The notes below the pieces were generated by a model that saw only the letters and a program-made list of their open reading frames with translations, searched no databases and was not told the DNA's origin. Made by a program: the position numbers and the translations under genes. A stretch of DNA of 64,000 bases from Streptomyces sp. NBC_01016 (GTDB lineage: Bacteria; Actinomycetota; Actinomycetes; Streptomycetales; Streptomycetaceae): contig NZ_JAPEOQ010000002.1 in NCBI RefSeq assembly GCF_026341035.1, forward strand, positions 1,674,001 through 1,738,000, written 5' to 3'. Shown here piece after piece: positions 15,022 to 23,828 of the stretch. Each line of letters starts with the position of its first letter. The first letter of the stretch is position 1.

Positions 15022-17337
15022 GTGAGCACCGCAACCGGCACCGCCACCGCTGTCCGTGACGGCGTCGGCGCCAGCACCCCGCGCCCCGACGGCCGACTGA
15101 AGGTCAAGGGCGACTTCGCCTACTCCTCCGACCTGCGGGCCGAGGGCATGGTGTGGGGCGCGACGTTGCGCTCGCCGCACCCGAGCGCCCGCATCGTGCG
15201 GCTCGACACGACCGCGGCGCTGCGGCTGCCCGGGGTGCTGGCGGTGCTCACCCACGAGGACGTCCCGGGGCGGGCGACGTACGGCATGAAGGTCTCCGAC
15301 CAGCCGGTTCTCGCCGCCGACCGCGTCCGCTACCAGGGGGAGCCGGTGGCCCTCGTGGCCGCCGACCACCCCGAGACGGCCCGCAGGGCGCTGGCGCTGA
15401 TCGACATCGCGTACGAGGAGCAGCCGGCGCTCACCGACCCCGAGGACGCGGTACGTGGCGTGGGCCCCCTGGTCCACCACGACCGCGTGGACGGGAGGCA
15501 CGGCAACGTCGTCCGGCACGTCCGCATCCGCCACGGCGACGTGGCGGCCGCTCGCGCCGAGGCCGACGTGATCGTCAGCGGCACGTACGAGGTCGGCATG
15601 CAGGACCAGGCCTTCCTCGGCCCCGAGTCCGGGCTCGCGATCCCCGCGGAGGACGGCGGCGTCGACGTCTACGTGTCGACGCAGTGGCTGCACGACGACC
15701 AGCACCAGATGTGCGCCGCGCTCGGCCTGCCGCCGGAGAAGGTGCGGCTCACGCTGTCCGGTGTGGGCGGCGCGTTCGGCGGGCGCGAGGACGTGTCCGT
15801 GCAGATCCACGCGGCGATGCTCGCGCTGCGCACCGGCAGGCCGGTGAAGATGAGCTACAACCGCGAGGAGTCCTTCTACGGTCATGTGCACCGGCACCCG
15901 GCCCGCATGTGGTTCGAGCACGGGGCGACGCGCGAGGGCCGGATCGTGTTCGTCAAGGCGCGGCTGCTCTTGGACGGCGGCGCCTACACCTCCACCTCGC
16001 AGGTCGTCATCGCCAACGGCTCCTACTTCGCGGCCGGTGCCTACGACGTGCCGCACGCCGAGATCGACGGATTCTCCGTCTTCACCAACAACCCGCCCTG
16101 CGGCGCGATGCGCGGCTTCGGCGCCGTGCAGTCCTGCTACGGCGTCGAGTCGAACCTCGACAAGCTGGCCCATGAACTCGGTATGGATCCGGCGGAGTTG
16201 AGGGTGCGCAACGCGATGACCACCGGGACGGTGCTGCCGACCGGGCAGGCGGTGGACGGTCCCGCGCCGGCGGCGGAGCTGTTGGACCGGTTGCGTGCGC
16301 GGCCGCTGCCGCCGGTGGGGGAAGGGCCGTTCGGGAACCCCGGCGGGCTCAACAACACCAGCCACGGCGAAGGCATCAGGCGTGGCGTCGGGTACGCGAT
16401 CGGGGTCAAGGCCATCGGCTTCTCCGGCGGCGTCGACGACCGCTCCGTGGCCCGCGTACGGCTCGTCCTGAACGGCGGCGAACCCGTCGCCGAGGTACAC
16501 ACCGCCGCCGCCGAGTGCGGCCAGGGCATCGTCACCGTACAGACGCAGATCGTACGGACCGAGCTGGGCGTCGAGCGTGTGGTCGTGCTCCCGGCCGATA
16601 CACAGGTCGGCGACGCCGGATCGTCCTCGGCGTCGCGCATCACCTGGATGAGCGGGGGAGCGGTACAAGGCGCGTGCAAGGCGCTGCGCGAGCGGATCAC
16701 GGTGCTCGGTGACCGGTCGTTGGTCGAACTGCTCGCCGAATACGGTCCGTTGGAGGCGGAGTACGAGTACGCGCACCGCCGCACGTTCCCCGTCGACGAC
16801 GAACGCGGGCAGGGCGACGCGCACATCGCGTTCGCGTTCGCCGCGCACCGGGCCGTCGTGGACGTCGACACCGAGCTGGGGCTCGTGAAGGTCGTCGAAC
16901 TGGCCACCGCACAGGATGTCGGCAAGGCGATGAATCCCCTTGCCGTGGAAGGCCAGATCGAGGGCGGCAGCGCGCAGGGCCTCGGGCTCGCGGTGATGGA
17001 GGAGCTTCGGGTCGAGGACGGCCGGGTGCGCAATCCGTCGTTCACGGACTATCTGATCCCGACCATCGCCGATATGCCGCACGTCCCCATCGACCTGCTC
17101 GAACTTCCGCACCCGGACTCGCCGTACGGCCTCAACGGCGTCGGTGAGCCGCCCACCCTGTCGTCGACTCCCGCCATCGCGAACGCGCTGCGTGCCGCTA
17201 CGGGGTTGGAGCTGGCGAAGGTGCCGGTGCGGCCCGAGGACATCACCGGTTCCGGTTCCGATTCCGGATTCGGCTCCGGGGCCGGATTCGGCTCCGGGTC
17301 CGGCTCCGGTGGCATCGCCGACAGCGAGAGGAGGTGA
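15022..17337 (+). CDS. Xanthine dehydrogenase/aldehyde oxidase family, molybdopterin-binding large subunit
   Basis: 771 residues. The first ~115 residues are the aldehyde oxidase a/b hammerhead (RPDGRLKVKGDFAYSSDL, ALRLPGVLAVLTHEDVPG); the rest is the two-part Mo-pterin domain with GVGGAFGGRED, NNPPCGAMRGFGAVQS and the catalytic Glu709 in NGVGEPPTLSSTPAIA. These enzymes hydroxylate carbon next to a ring nitrogen. The partner FAD and 2Fe-2S subunits are not encoded next to it, although family members need them. A C-terminal Ser/Gly/Phe-rich tail (~25 residues) beyond the domain is odd. GTG 15022 follows AAGGGACG. It is followed after 75 bases by the amidohydrolase-2 gene, so both may be cotranscribed. 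Confidence 0.87.
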   Translation: MSTATGTATAVRDGVGASTPRPDGRLKVKGDFAYSSDLRAEGMVWGATLRSPHPSARIVRLDTTAALRLPGVLAVLTHEDVPGRATYGMKVSDQPVLAADRVRYQGEPVALVAADHPETARRALALIDIAYEEQPALTDPEDAVRGVGPLVHHDRVDGRHGNVVRHVRIRHGDVAAARAEADVIVSGTYEVGMQDQAFLGPESGLAIPAEDGGVDVYVSTQWLHDDQHQMCAALGLPPEKVRLTLSGVGGAFGGREDVSVQIHAAMLALRTGRPVKMSYNREESFYGHVHRHPARMWFEHGATREGRIVFVKARLLLDGGAYTSTSQVVIANGSYFAAGAYDVPHAEIDGFSVFTNNPPCGAMRGFGAVQSCYGVESNLDKLAHELGMDPAELRVRNAMTTGTVLPTGQAVDGPAPAAELLDRLRARPLPPVGEGPFGNPGGLNNTSHGEGIRRGVGYAIGVKAIGFSGGVDDRSVARVRLVLNGGEPVAEVHTAAAECGQGIVTVQTQIVRTELGVERVVVLPADTQVGDAGSSSASRITWMSGGAVQGACKALRERITVLGDRSLVELLAEYGPLEAEYEYAHRRTFPVDDERGQGDAHIAFAFAAHRAVVDVDTELGLVKVVELATAQDVGKAMNPLAVEGQIEGGSAQGLGLAVMEELRVEDGRVRNPSFTDYLIPTIADMPHVPIDLLELPHPDSPYGLNGVGEPPTLSSTPAIANALRAATGLELAKVPVRPEDITGSGSDSGFGSGAGFGSGSGSGGIADSERR

Positions 17338-17412
17338 GGCGGGCCCTGCCCTGGGTCCCCAAACGGTCCACCACTGAACACGGTTGGTACCAGCTGGGAA
17401 GGAAACAGCACC

Positions 17413-18342
17413 TTGATCATCGACACCCATATGCACCCGACCAACATCGTCGACCAGGCGTGGCGGCACGACGGCTCCCCGTTCACGGGTGAGCGCACGC
17501 TGGAGATGATGGACGGCCCGTACATGATCAACGGCAAGCCGCGCCGCATCGACTACGGCTGCATCATGCCGCCGCCCGGCAACTCCGTCTGGCAGGACGG
17601 GATGCGCACCGGACGCGAGGGCATCCGCGACTACATGGCGTACATCACCGAACTGGTCACCACGTACCCCGACCGGTTCATCGGGAACTTCATGTACAAC
17701 CCGCGCTTCGGGCCCGAGAACGGGGCGAAGGAGCTGGAGTTCCACGTCAAGGAGTACGGCTACAAGATGCTGAAGCTGCATGCCAACATGCACGCTTACC
17801 GGCCCGACCGGGCCCTCGACTGGCTGCGGCCCGTGCTGCGGGTCTGCGACGAACTGGGTGTCGTCGTCCTCATCCACACCGGCGACGGGCCGTACTCGAT
17901 CCCGACGCAGTTCTACCCGATCATCCGGGAGTTCACCAACGTCAACTTCATCCTCGCCCACTTCGGTGTGCAGACCGGTGGCGTGTACTGCTTCGAGGCG
18001 CTCTACATGATCCTCGACTCGCCGAACGTGTACGGGGAGTCGGGCTGGCTGCTCCAGTCGCGGATCGTGGAGTTCGCGCAGCAGATGGAGAAGCACCAGC
18101 TGGTCTTCGGGACGGACTCGCCGCCGAACGAACCGGGCATGTGGGCGCGGGAGTTGGAGGTGCTGTGCGGTCCGCCGCCGCAGGGCATGCACCTCTCCGA
18201 GGAGCACCTTGAGGGCTACCTCGGCAACAACATGGCCAAGCTTCTCGACCTGAAGCCGACGCCTCCGCCGCGCAACCAGGAGGAGGCGCAACTTCGCCTC
18301 ACGGACACGTACGCGTCGTTGGACACGGTTGCGCGTAGGTGA
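17413..18342 (+). CDS. Amidohydrolase-2 family TIM-barrel enzyme (ACMSD/aromatic-acid decarboxylase or hydratase-like)
   Basis: 309 residues starting IIDTHMHP, giving the metal-binding HxH at residues 5-8. A KLHANMHAYRPD segment, LIHTGDGPYS, ILAHFGVQTGG and VFGTDSPPNEP supply the remaining His and Asp ligands. The family includes 2-amino-3-carboxymuconate-semialdehyde decarboxylase, resorcylate and isoorotate decarboxylases and 4-oxalomesaconate hydratase, so a ring-acid decarboxylation or ring-fission-product hydratase role is plausible. TTG 17413 is the start used, with GGAAGGA nine bases before; no ATG or GTG is better placed. It ends before a long non-coding repeat region. Confidence 0.78.
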   Translation: MIIDTHMHPTNIVDQAWRHDGSPFTGERTLEMMDGPYMINGKPRRIDYGCIMPPPGNSVWQDGMRTGREGIRDYMAYITELVTTYPDRFIGNFMYNPRFGPENGAKELEFHVKEYGYKMLKLHANMHAYRPDRALDWLRPVLRVCDELGVVVLIHTGDGPYSIPTQFYPIIREFTNVNFILAHFGVQTGGVYCFEALYMILDSPNVYGESGWLLQSRIVEFAQQMEKHQLVFGTDSPPNEPGMWARELEVLCGPPPQGMHLSEEHLEGYLGNNMAKLLDLKPTPPPRNQEEAQLRLTDTYASLDTVARR

Positions 18343-18781
18343 CGGTGGGCCGGGGGCCATGGCCTCCGGCGGTGGGGCGGGGGCCGGGGGTGCGTCCTGG
18401 CCCCCGGCGGCCGGGGGCGGGGGCGTTGACCGCCGGGGGCGGGGTTAGGGGTGCACTTTGGCCTCCGGAGCCCCGTTCCGGTTGCCTCCGCCCATCTCCC
18501 ACCCGCCCGCCCCCTCCAGGGGCGTCGGCCCGACGGGGTGGCGCCCGTGGCGTGGGCAACTCCGCTGCCGGGCCGGTTCCCGGCCTGTTGCGGCCGATCG
18601 CTCCACGCCACGGGGCTCCGCCCCCCCTGGGACGCTGTGCCTCAAGGTCGGCGGCGCTGATTGTGCGGAACCGGCGTTACGGCCTCGGGGCTCCGCCCCG
18701 GCCCCCGCTGCTCAATCGCCGCAGGGGCTTGATTTACCCAACCGCCGCCGATGCCGTCCCCGACCCCGTCCCCGACCCCGA

Positions 18782-19000
18782 CCATCTCCCACCCACCCGC
18801 CCCCTCCAGGGGCGTCGGCCCGACGGGGTGCCGCCCCCGCCATGGGCAATCCGCCACAAGAACGGCTCCCCACCTGTTGCGGTCGACGCCACCCCGCCAT
18901 GGGCAATCCGCCACAGGGACGGCTCCCCACCCGTTGCGGCCGGCCGCCACCGCCTTGGGCAATCTGCCGCCTTGGGCGGCAGGGTGGGCAAGGCGGCACC
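18782..19000. repeat. Composite repeat block (GGGCAATCCGCC / CGGCTCCCCACC units)
   Basis: After the 18782-18830 element, three cycles of GGGCAATCYGCC, CGGCTCCCCACC and GTTGCGG follow with slowly diverging sequence, ending in TTGGGCAATCTGCCGCCTTG then a GGCGGCAGGGTGGGCAAGGC hairpin. A block with the same cycle and the same final hairpin is at about 50300-50465. Confidence 0.75.
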
Positions 19001-19198
19001 CCGGTGCGGCGTAACGAGGATGAAGGGCCCGGCCCCGGCTCCGGTGCGCAACCTCGGTGCTGCCCCACGGGCGGTGGACAAGCCCCGTTGCGGCGCAGGA
19101 AGCACGGCGGACGCCGACCCGAGCCACCCACGGGGGCCGAAGCCCCCGGAGGGGGCGGGCGGGTGGGAGATGGGCGGGTACCGGCGCAGCCGGGGAGA

Positions 19199-19398
19199 CC
19201 CGGTGCCGCGAAACGGTCGCGTCGGGCGTCATCGGGGTGCGCCCGGTGCCGCGAAACGGCCGCGTCGGGCGTCATCCCGCCCGCCCGGTCCCACGCCACG
19301 GCCGCGTCGGGCGTCATCCCGCCCGGTCCCGCGCCACGGTCACGTCAGGCGTCATCCCGCCCGGTCCCACGCCACGGCCACGTCAGACGTCATCCCGC
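19199..19398. repeat. Tandem array of five 38-42 bp units
   Basis: Units begin with CCGGT(G/C)CC at about 19200, 19242, 19284, 19322 and 19360 and share CACGGCCGCGTCGGGCGTCAT-like centres and CATCCCG ends. The first two units are 42 bases and the next three 38. Related units (CGCCACGATCCCG, 54-55 bases) occur at 50571-50720. Confidence 0.85.
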
Positions 19399-19574
19399 CA
19401 CCCGCTGCCGCGCAACGCCCTCGCTGCCGCGCAACGGCCCGCGCCAACACCCCCGCTGCCGCGCAACGCCCCGCGCCAACACCCCCGCCCCGCGCAACAG
19501 TCACCACGACCTCGACCACGCCACCCGCCACCGCCACCCGCCACACCCCACCGCCACAGACAGGACCCGCCACC

Positions 19575-20318
19575 GTGCAACGTATAGGGCACCTCCTCCC
19601 CGCCACCTCCCTCGGCGCCGACCGCTGGGTGGCCCAGATCTGCGCCCCGGTCCAGGTGGACATCGCCCACCCCGCCGCCCGCGCCCTCCTCCCCGAGTTC
19701 CAGTACGGCCCGGCCCTGACGGCCACCCACACCGACGAACTGCGGCGCGGCGCCGAACAGTTGGCCCAGGCCGGCGCCGACGCCATCGTGTGGCACGGCA
19801 CATCGGCCGGCCTCGACGGCGCCGCCCACGCCCGCACCGTGGCCCGCGTCATCGAACGCACCGCCGGCGTCCGCGCCTCCACCGTCACCCTCGGCCAGCT
19901 CGACCTCCTGGCCCGCGCCGCGACCCACTCCATCGCCCTCATCACCGCAGGCTCCGAACAACAGGCGGGCCGCCTCGCCGACACCTGCCTCGCCGCGGGC
20001 CTCCGTATCGCCTCCCTCACCGCCCTCGACCTGGCCACCCCGCGCGAGGCGGCCGAGCTGCCCGTGTCGAAGGTCCGCCGGATCCTCCTCGACGCCGATT
20101 CCGTCGACGCCGAGTGCCTGGTGGTGGCCGGCACCGAACTCCCGGTCGCCCCCGTCGCGGCCATGGTGGAACGGGAGTTGGGCAAGCCGGTGCACGACGG
20201 AGCGCGGGTGGCCGTCCGCACGGCACTCGACCTGCTCGGCACGGGAGTCGAATCCCCCGCGTGGGGCGAGCTGTTCACGGGCGGCGTGCACGCGGGGGTC
20301 TGCTGTGACAGCCACTGA
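19575..20318 (+). CDS. Asp/Glu racemase / maleate isomerase / arylmalonate decarboxylase superfamily protein lacking both catalytic cysteines
   Basis: 247 residues with the two-lobed fold signature: QRIGHLLPATSLGADRW at the N-terminus, GADAIVWHGTSAGL where maleate isomerases have YACTSGS, and DAECLVVAGTELPVAP where they have a second CTN/CTEL motif. At both places the nucleophilic Cys is replaced by Gly. Arylmalonate decarboxylase already lacks one of the two; here neither is in register, so racemase chemistry is unlikely as in the textbook. GTG 19575 starts directly at the conserved QRIG. It overlaps the UbiD gene by 14 bases, so the three genes to 22301 form one translationally coupled operon. 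Confidence 0.7.
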   Translation: MQRIGHLLPATSLGADRWVAQICAPVQVDIAHPAARALLPEFQYGPALTATHTDELRRGAEQLAQAGADAIVWHGTSAGLDGAAHARTVARVIERTAGVRASTVTLGQLDLLARAATHSIALITAGSEQQAGRLADTCLAAGLRIASLTALDLATPREAAELPVSKVRRILLDADSVDAECLVVAGTELPVAPVAAMVERELGKPVHDGARVAVRTALDLLGTGVESPAWGELFTGGVHAGVCCDSH

Positions 20319-21750
20319 CCGCACCCCCGCCCGCACCCGCACCCCCGCCCGCGCCCACGACACCGGCCGCCAGGATCTGCACGCCTTCCTCGACGCCTAC
20401 CGCGCCGCCCACCCCGATGACGTTCTCACCGTCGACGAGAAGCTGGAAGGCGAGGACGTCGCCGCTCTCGTCGCCGAACTCGCTGCCCGCGGCCGCGACG
20501 AACTCCTCCTCTGTGCACGGGTGTCGGGCCTCGACGGCACGCCCCTCGTCACCAACCTCTTCGCCTCGCGCACCCGCGTCGCCCGCCTGCTCGGCACGGA
20601 CCCGGCCGGTCTGCACCACGCCTACCAGCAGGCCGCCGCCCGCCGCACCGAACCCCGCGTCGTCCCCACGGGCCCCGTCCTCGACACGGTCGCCGAGGGC
20701 CCGGACGTCGACCTGACCACGCTCCCGCTCCTCAAGCACTTCGACTCGGACCGCGGCCCGTACATCACCAGCGGCGTCATCACCGCCGAGGCGCCATCCG
20801 ACACACCCGGCCGCTCCGGCAACCTCAGCTACCACCGCGCCCTCGTGCACAGCCGCACCGAACTCGCCACGAGCCTGCACTCACGCGGCCACCTGTGGCA
20901 GCTGCTGCGCCTCGCCGAGCAGCGCGGCGAGCCGCTGCCGGTGGCGATGGTCATCGGCGCCCACCCCCTCTTCCAACTCGCCGCCTCGGCCCGCGTCGGC
21001 CCCGATGTCGACGAACGCACCCTGGCGGGCGGCCTGTTGGGGGAGCCCCTGGACGTCGTACGCACCCCACGGCACGGTATCCGCGTCCCGGCCTGCGCCG
21101 AACTCGTCCTCGAAGGCGTCATCGACCCGGCCCGCACCGCGCCCGAAGGCCCTTTCGGCGAGTTCTCCGGCTACTCCTCCGACCGCTCCACGAACAACGT
21201 CCTCACGGTGCACAGCGTGCTGCGCCGCCGCGACGCCGTGCTCCTCGACATCGTCGGCGGCAACAGCGCCGAACACCTCAACCTGGCCCGCATCCCGCGC
21301 GAGTCGGAGATGGCGGAACAGCTCACGTCCCGCTTCCCCGAGGTCACGGCGCTGCACTACCCGACCTCCGGCACGCACTTCCACGCGTACGTCGCCCTGC
21401 GCCAGGCCCGTCCAGGACAGGCCCGGCAGATCATGCTCGCGCTGCTGGGCTGGGACCCGTACCTGAAGACGGTCGTCGCGGTCGACGACGACGTGGACAT
21501 CACCCGCGACGAGGACGTGCTGTGGGCGCTCGCGACCCATCTCCAGCCGGGCGCCGACGTGTTCACGGTCGACGGACTTCCCGGCAGCCCCCTCGACCCC
21601 TCGTCGACCCCGGACGGCACCACGTCCCGTATGGGCCTCGACGCCACCCGCGCCCCGCACTTCGACGCCGTACGCATCCGCACGGACCCGGCGCGCGTCG
21701 CGCGCGCCCGTGAACTGCTGGACGAGGGACCGGGACCGGCGTGCGGCTGA
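20305..21750 (+). CDS. UbiD-family prenylated-FMN-dependent decarboxylase
   Basis: 481 residues. After a Thr/Arg/Pro-rich start, the DLHAFLDAYRAAHPDDVLTV entry segment and the TNLFASRTRVARLLG region are typical of UbiD/VdcC proteins. LPLLKHFDSDRGPYITSGVI, NLSYHRAL and EGPFGEFSGYSS carry the prFMN- and Mn-binding and catalytic Arg/Glu residues. Such enzymes reversibly decarboxylate aromatic, heteroaromatic or unsaturated acids. GTG 20305 overlaps the previous gene; the UbiX gene overlaps its end by 10 bases, providing the cofactor. The small VdcD-type third subunit of phenolic acid decarboxylases is absent, so the substrate may not be vanillate-like. Confidence 0.88.
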   Translation: MTATDRTPARTRTPARAHDTGRQDLHAFLDAYRAAHPDDVLTVDEKLEGEDVAALVAELAARGRDELLLCARVSGLDGTPLVTNLFASRTRVARLLGTDPAGLHHAYQQAAARRTEPRVVPTGPVLDTVAEGPDVDLTTLPLLKHFDSDRGPYITSGVITAEAPSDTPGRSGNLSYHRALVHSRTELATSLHSRGHLWQLLRLAEQRGEPLPVAMVIGAHPLFQLAASARVGPDVDERTLAGGLLGEPLDVVRTPRHGIRVPACAELVLEGVIDPARTAPEGPFGEFSGYSSDRSTNNVLTVHSVLRRRDAVLLDIVGGNSAEHLNLARIPRESEMAEQLTSRFPEVTALHYPTSGTHFHAYVALRQARPGQARQIMLALLGWDPYLKTVVAVDDDVDITRDEDVLWALATHLQPGADVFTVDGLPGSPLDPSSTPDGTTSRMGLDATRAPHFDAVRIRTDPARVARARELLDEGPGPACG

Positions 21751-22301
21751 TCGTCGGGATCACGGGTGCGACCGGCGCGGCCTACGGCATCCGCCTCCTG
21801 GAGGCGCTGCGCGCCGTGCCCGACGTCGAGACGCATCTGATCCTGACCCGCTGGGCACGGACCACCATCGAACTGGAGACGGACCGGAGCGTCGGTGACG
21901 TACAGAAGCTCGCCGACGTCGTGCACCGCCCCGGCGACCAGGCGGCGGCCGTCTCCTCCGGCTCGTTCCGCACCGATGGCATGGTGATCGCGCCGTGCAG
22001 CATGAAGACGCTCGCGGGGATCCGGGCCGGCTACGCGGACGGGCTGCTCGGCCGGGCGGCCGACGTCGTCCTCAAGGAGCGGCGGCCGCTGGTCCTCGTA
22101 CCGCGCGAGAGCCCGCTGCACGAGATCCACCTGGAGAACATGCTCGCCCTCGCCCGCATGGGCGCCCGGATCGTGCCGCCGATGCCGGCCTTCTACCAGC
22201 GCCCGAAAACGATCGAGGACCTGGTCGACCACACGGTCGCCCGGGTCCTCGATCAACTCGCCCTGCCGGGACCGGCGGTGGACCGGTGGGCGGGCGGGTG
22301 A
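21741..22301 (+). CDS. ubiX: UbiX-like flavin prenyltransferase
   Basis: 186 residues with all UbiX landmarks: GITGATGAAYGIRLLEAL at the N-terminus (FMN-binding loop), DGMVIAPCSMKTLAGI (Ser/Lys prenyl-phosphate site), RAADVVLKERRPLVLVPRESPLHEIHLENM and the final MPAFYQRPKTIEDLVDHTVARVLD. It makes prenyl-FMN from FMN and dimethylallyl phosphate for the UbiD partner. GTG 21741 overlaps the ubiD end by 10 bases. Its stop is directly adjacent to the 3' end of the converging permease gene at 22302, leaving no room for a terminator. Confidence 0.92.
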   Translation: MRLIVGITGATGAAYGIRLLEALRAVPDVETHLILTRWARTTIELETDRSVGDVQKLADVVHRPGDQAAAVSSGSFRTDGMVIAPCSMKTLAGIRAGYADGLLGRAADVVLKERRPLVLVPRESPLHEIHLENMLALARMGARIVPPMPAFYQRPKTIEDLVDHTVARVLDQLALPGPAVDRWAGG

Positions 22302-23705
22302 CTACTTGTCGCCGGCCGGCTTGTTGTCGGCCCGCTCCTCGTCGTACGACGACGTGCCCTCGTCGAGCAGCGGCTTCTGCGTCTTGAGGTGCGCGGGGGC
22401 CATCGCCCGCAGTGCGTGGTACCCGGTGATGACGACGATCGTGCCGAGGGCGATGCCGCTCAGCGAGAAGGTGTCGGTGAACTTCAGGGAGACGTCGCCG
22501 ATGCCGATGATGATGCCCGCGGCGGTCGGCACGAGGTTCAGCGGGTTGCGCAGGTCGACCCCCGCGTTGATCCAGATCTGCGCGCCGAGCAGGCCGATCA
22601 TGCCGTAGAGGATGACCGTGATGCCGCCGAGGACGCCGCCCGGGATCGCCGCCACGATCGCGCCGAACTTCGGGCACAGGCCGAAGAGCAGCGCGAATCC
22701 GGCCGCCGCCCAGTACGCCGCCGTCGAGTAGACGCGGGTCGCGGCCATGACGCCGATGTTCTCGGAGTACGTGGTGTTGGGCGGGCCGCCGACGGCCGTG
22801 GAGAGCATCGAGCCGACGCCGTCCGCCGAGATGGCCGTGCCGAGCTTGCCGTCGAGGTTGTCGCCGGTCATCTCGCCGACGGCCTTGACGTGGCCCGCGT
22901 TTTCCGCGATCAGCGCGATGACGACCGGCAGGGCCACCAGGATCGCCGACCACTGGAAGGACGGGGCGTGGAAGGTCGGCAGGCCGAACCAGTCCGCCTG
23001 GCCGACGGCCGACAGGTCGAGGCGCCAGTGGTCGACGGCCTTGCCGCCGCTGTTCGGCGAGTGGATCTGCCCGAAGACCCGGTCGAGGACCCAGGAGATC
23101 CCGTAGCCGAAGACCAGGCCGAGGAAGATCGCGATCCGCGACCAGAAACCGCGCAGGCACACCACGGCCAAACCGGTGAACAGCATGACGAGCAGCGCCG
23201 TCCACTGGTCGGTCGGCCAGTACGTGGTGGCCGTGACCGGGGCGAGGTTGAAGCCGATCAGCATCACGACCGCGCCGGTCACCACCGGCGGCATCGCCGC
23301 GTGGATGATCCGCGCCCCGAACTTCTGTACCGCGAGGCCCACCAGGAACAGCGCGACGCCCACGACGAAGACGGCGCCCGTGACCGTCGCGCTGGTGCCG
23401 CCCTGCGCCCGGATCACGGCCGCGACGCCCACGAAGGAGAGCGAACAGCCCAGGTAGCTGGGGACCCGGCCGCGCGTCGCGAGCAGGAAGATGACCGTCG
23501 AGACGCCGGACATCATGATCGCGAGGTTCGGGTCGAGGCCCATCAGGACGGGCGCCACGAAGGACGCGCCGAACATCGCGACCACGTGCTGTGCGCCGAG
23601 CCCGATCGTGCGCGGCCAGGAAAGCCGCTCGTCGGGGCGGACGACCGCGCCGGGAGCCGGCGTGCGCCCGTCGCCGTGCAGTTTCCAGCGCACGCCGAGG
23701 TCCAT
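22302..23705 (-). CDS. NCS2-family uracil/xanthine permease
   Basis: 467 residues, about 14 hydrophobic segments. GLGAQHVVAMFGASFVAPVLMGLDP, SYLGCSLSFVGVAAVI, VVIALIAENAGHVKAVGEMTG and GPPNTTYSENIGVMAATRVYS are UraA/PyrP-type NAT motifs with the Glu that binds the base. It differs from the permease at 12649 in the family branch (UraA-like here, UacT/PbuX-like there). ATG 23705 gives the conserved MDLGVRWKLHGDGR start. On the minus strand it is downstream of the MFS gene with a 123-base gap, so it could have its own promoter. It probably imports uracil. Confidence 0.88.
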   Translation of the reverse strand: MDLGVRWKLHGDGRTPAPGAVVRPDERLSWPRTIGLGAQHVVAMFGASFVAPVLMGLDPNLAIMMSGVSTVIFLLATRGRVPSYLGCSLSFVGVAAVIRAQGGTSATVTGAVFVVGVALFLVGLAVQKFGARIIHAAMPPVVTGAVVMLIGFNLAPVTATTYWPTDQWTALLVMLFTGLAVVCLRGFWSRIAIFLGLVFGYGISWVLDRVFGQIHSPNSGGKAVDHWRLDLSAVGQADWFGLPTFHAPSFQWSAILVALPVVIALIAENAGHVKAVGEMTGDNLDGKLGTAISADGVGSMLSTAVGGPPNTTYSENIGVMAATRVYSTAAYWAAAGFALLFGLCPKFGAIVAAIPGGVLGGITVILYGMIGLLGAQIWINAGVDLRNPLNLVPTAAGIIIGIGDVSLKFTDTFSLSGIALGTIVVITGYHALRAMAPAHLKTQKPLLDEGTSSYDEERADNKPAGDK

Positions 23706-23828
23706 GAGAGATTCCGCCTTCTGTGGGGGCCGTGAGGTGGGTGGTGCCTGTGCGGCTCGAAATGATCGCTTCATGTTAATGCGACGTAAGTGCGAGCTCG
23801 CACCGAGCCACCGCCCACCTGTCCGGGC

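Larger units (their letters stand above)
18343..19574. other. 1.2-kb non-coding region built of GC-rich repeats
   Basis: No reading frame here has domain structure; open frames are side effects of base composition. The stretch contains a CATCTCCCACC...GACGGGG element at 18491-18540 and 18782-18830, an inverted copy at 19131-19175, a hairpin repeat at 18685-18733, repeated GGGCAATCCGCC units at about 18840-18975, and the tandem array at 19199-19398. Most elements recur in the same order at 49.9-50.8 kb. The last ~170 bases hold GCTGCCGCGCAACG repeats. Confidence 0.8.

Noticed and set aside
19199..19398. Tandem array considered as CRISPR
   Set aside because: Units are contiguous 38-42 bp copies without unique spacers, and no cas gene is in the window.
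18339..19574. Open frames through the repeat region before the racemase-fold gene
   Set aside because: They translate to Pro/Arg-rich repeats in all frames, follow the DNA repeats, and end in the protein only because the frame stays open by composition.
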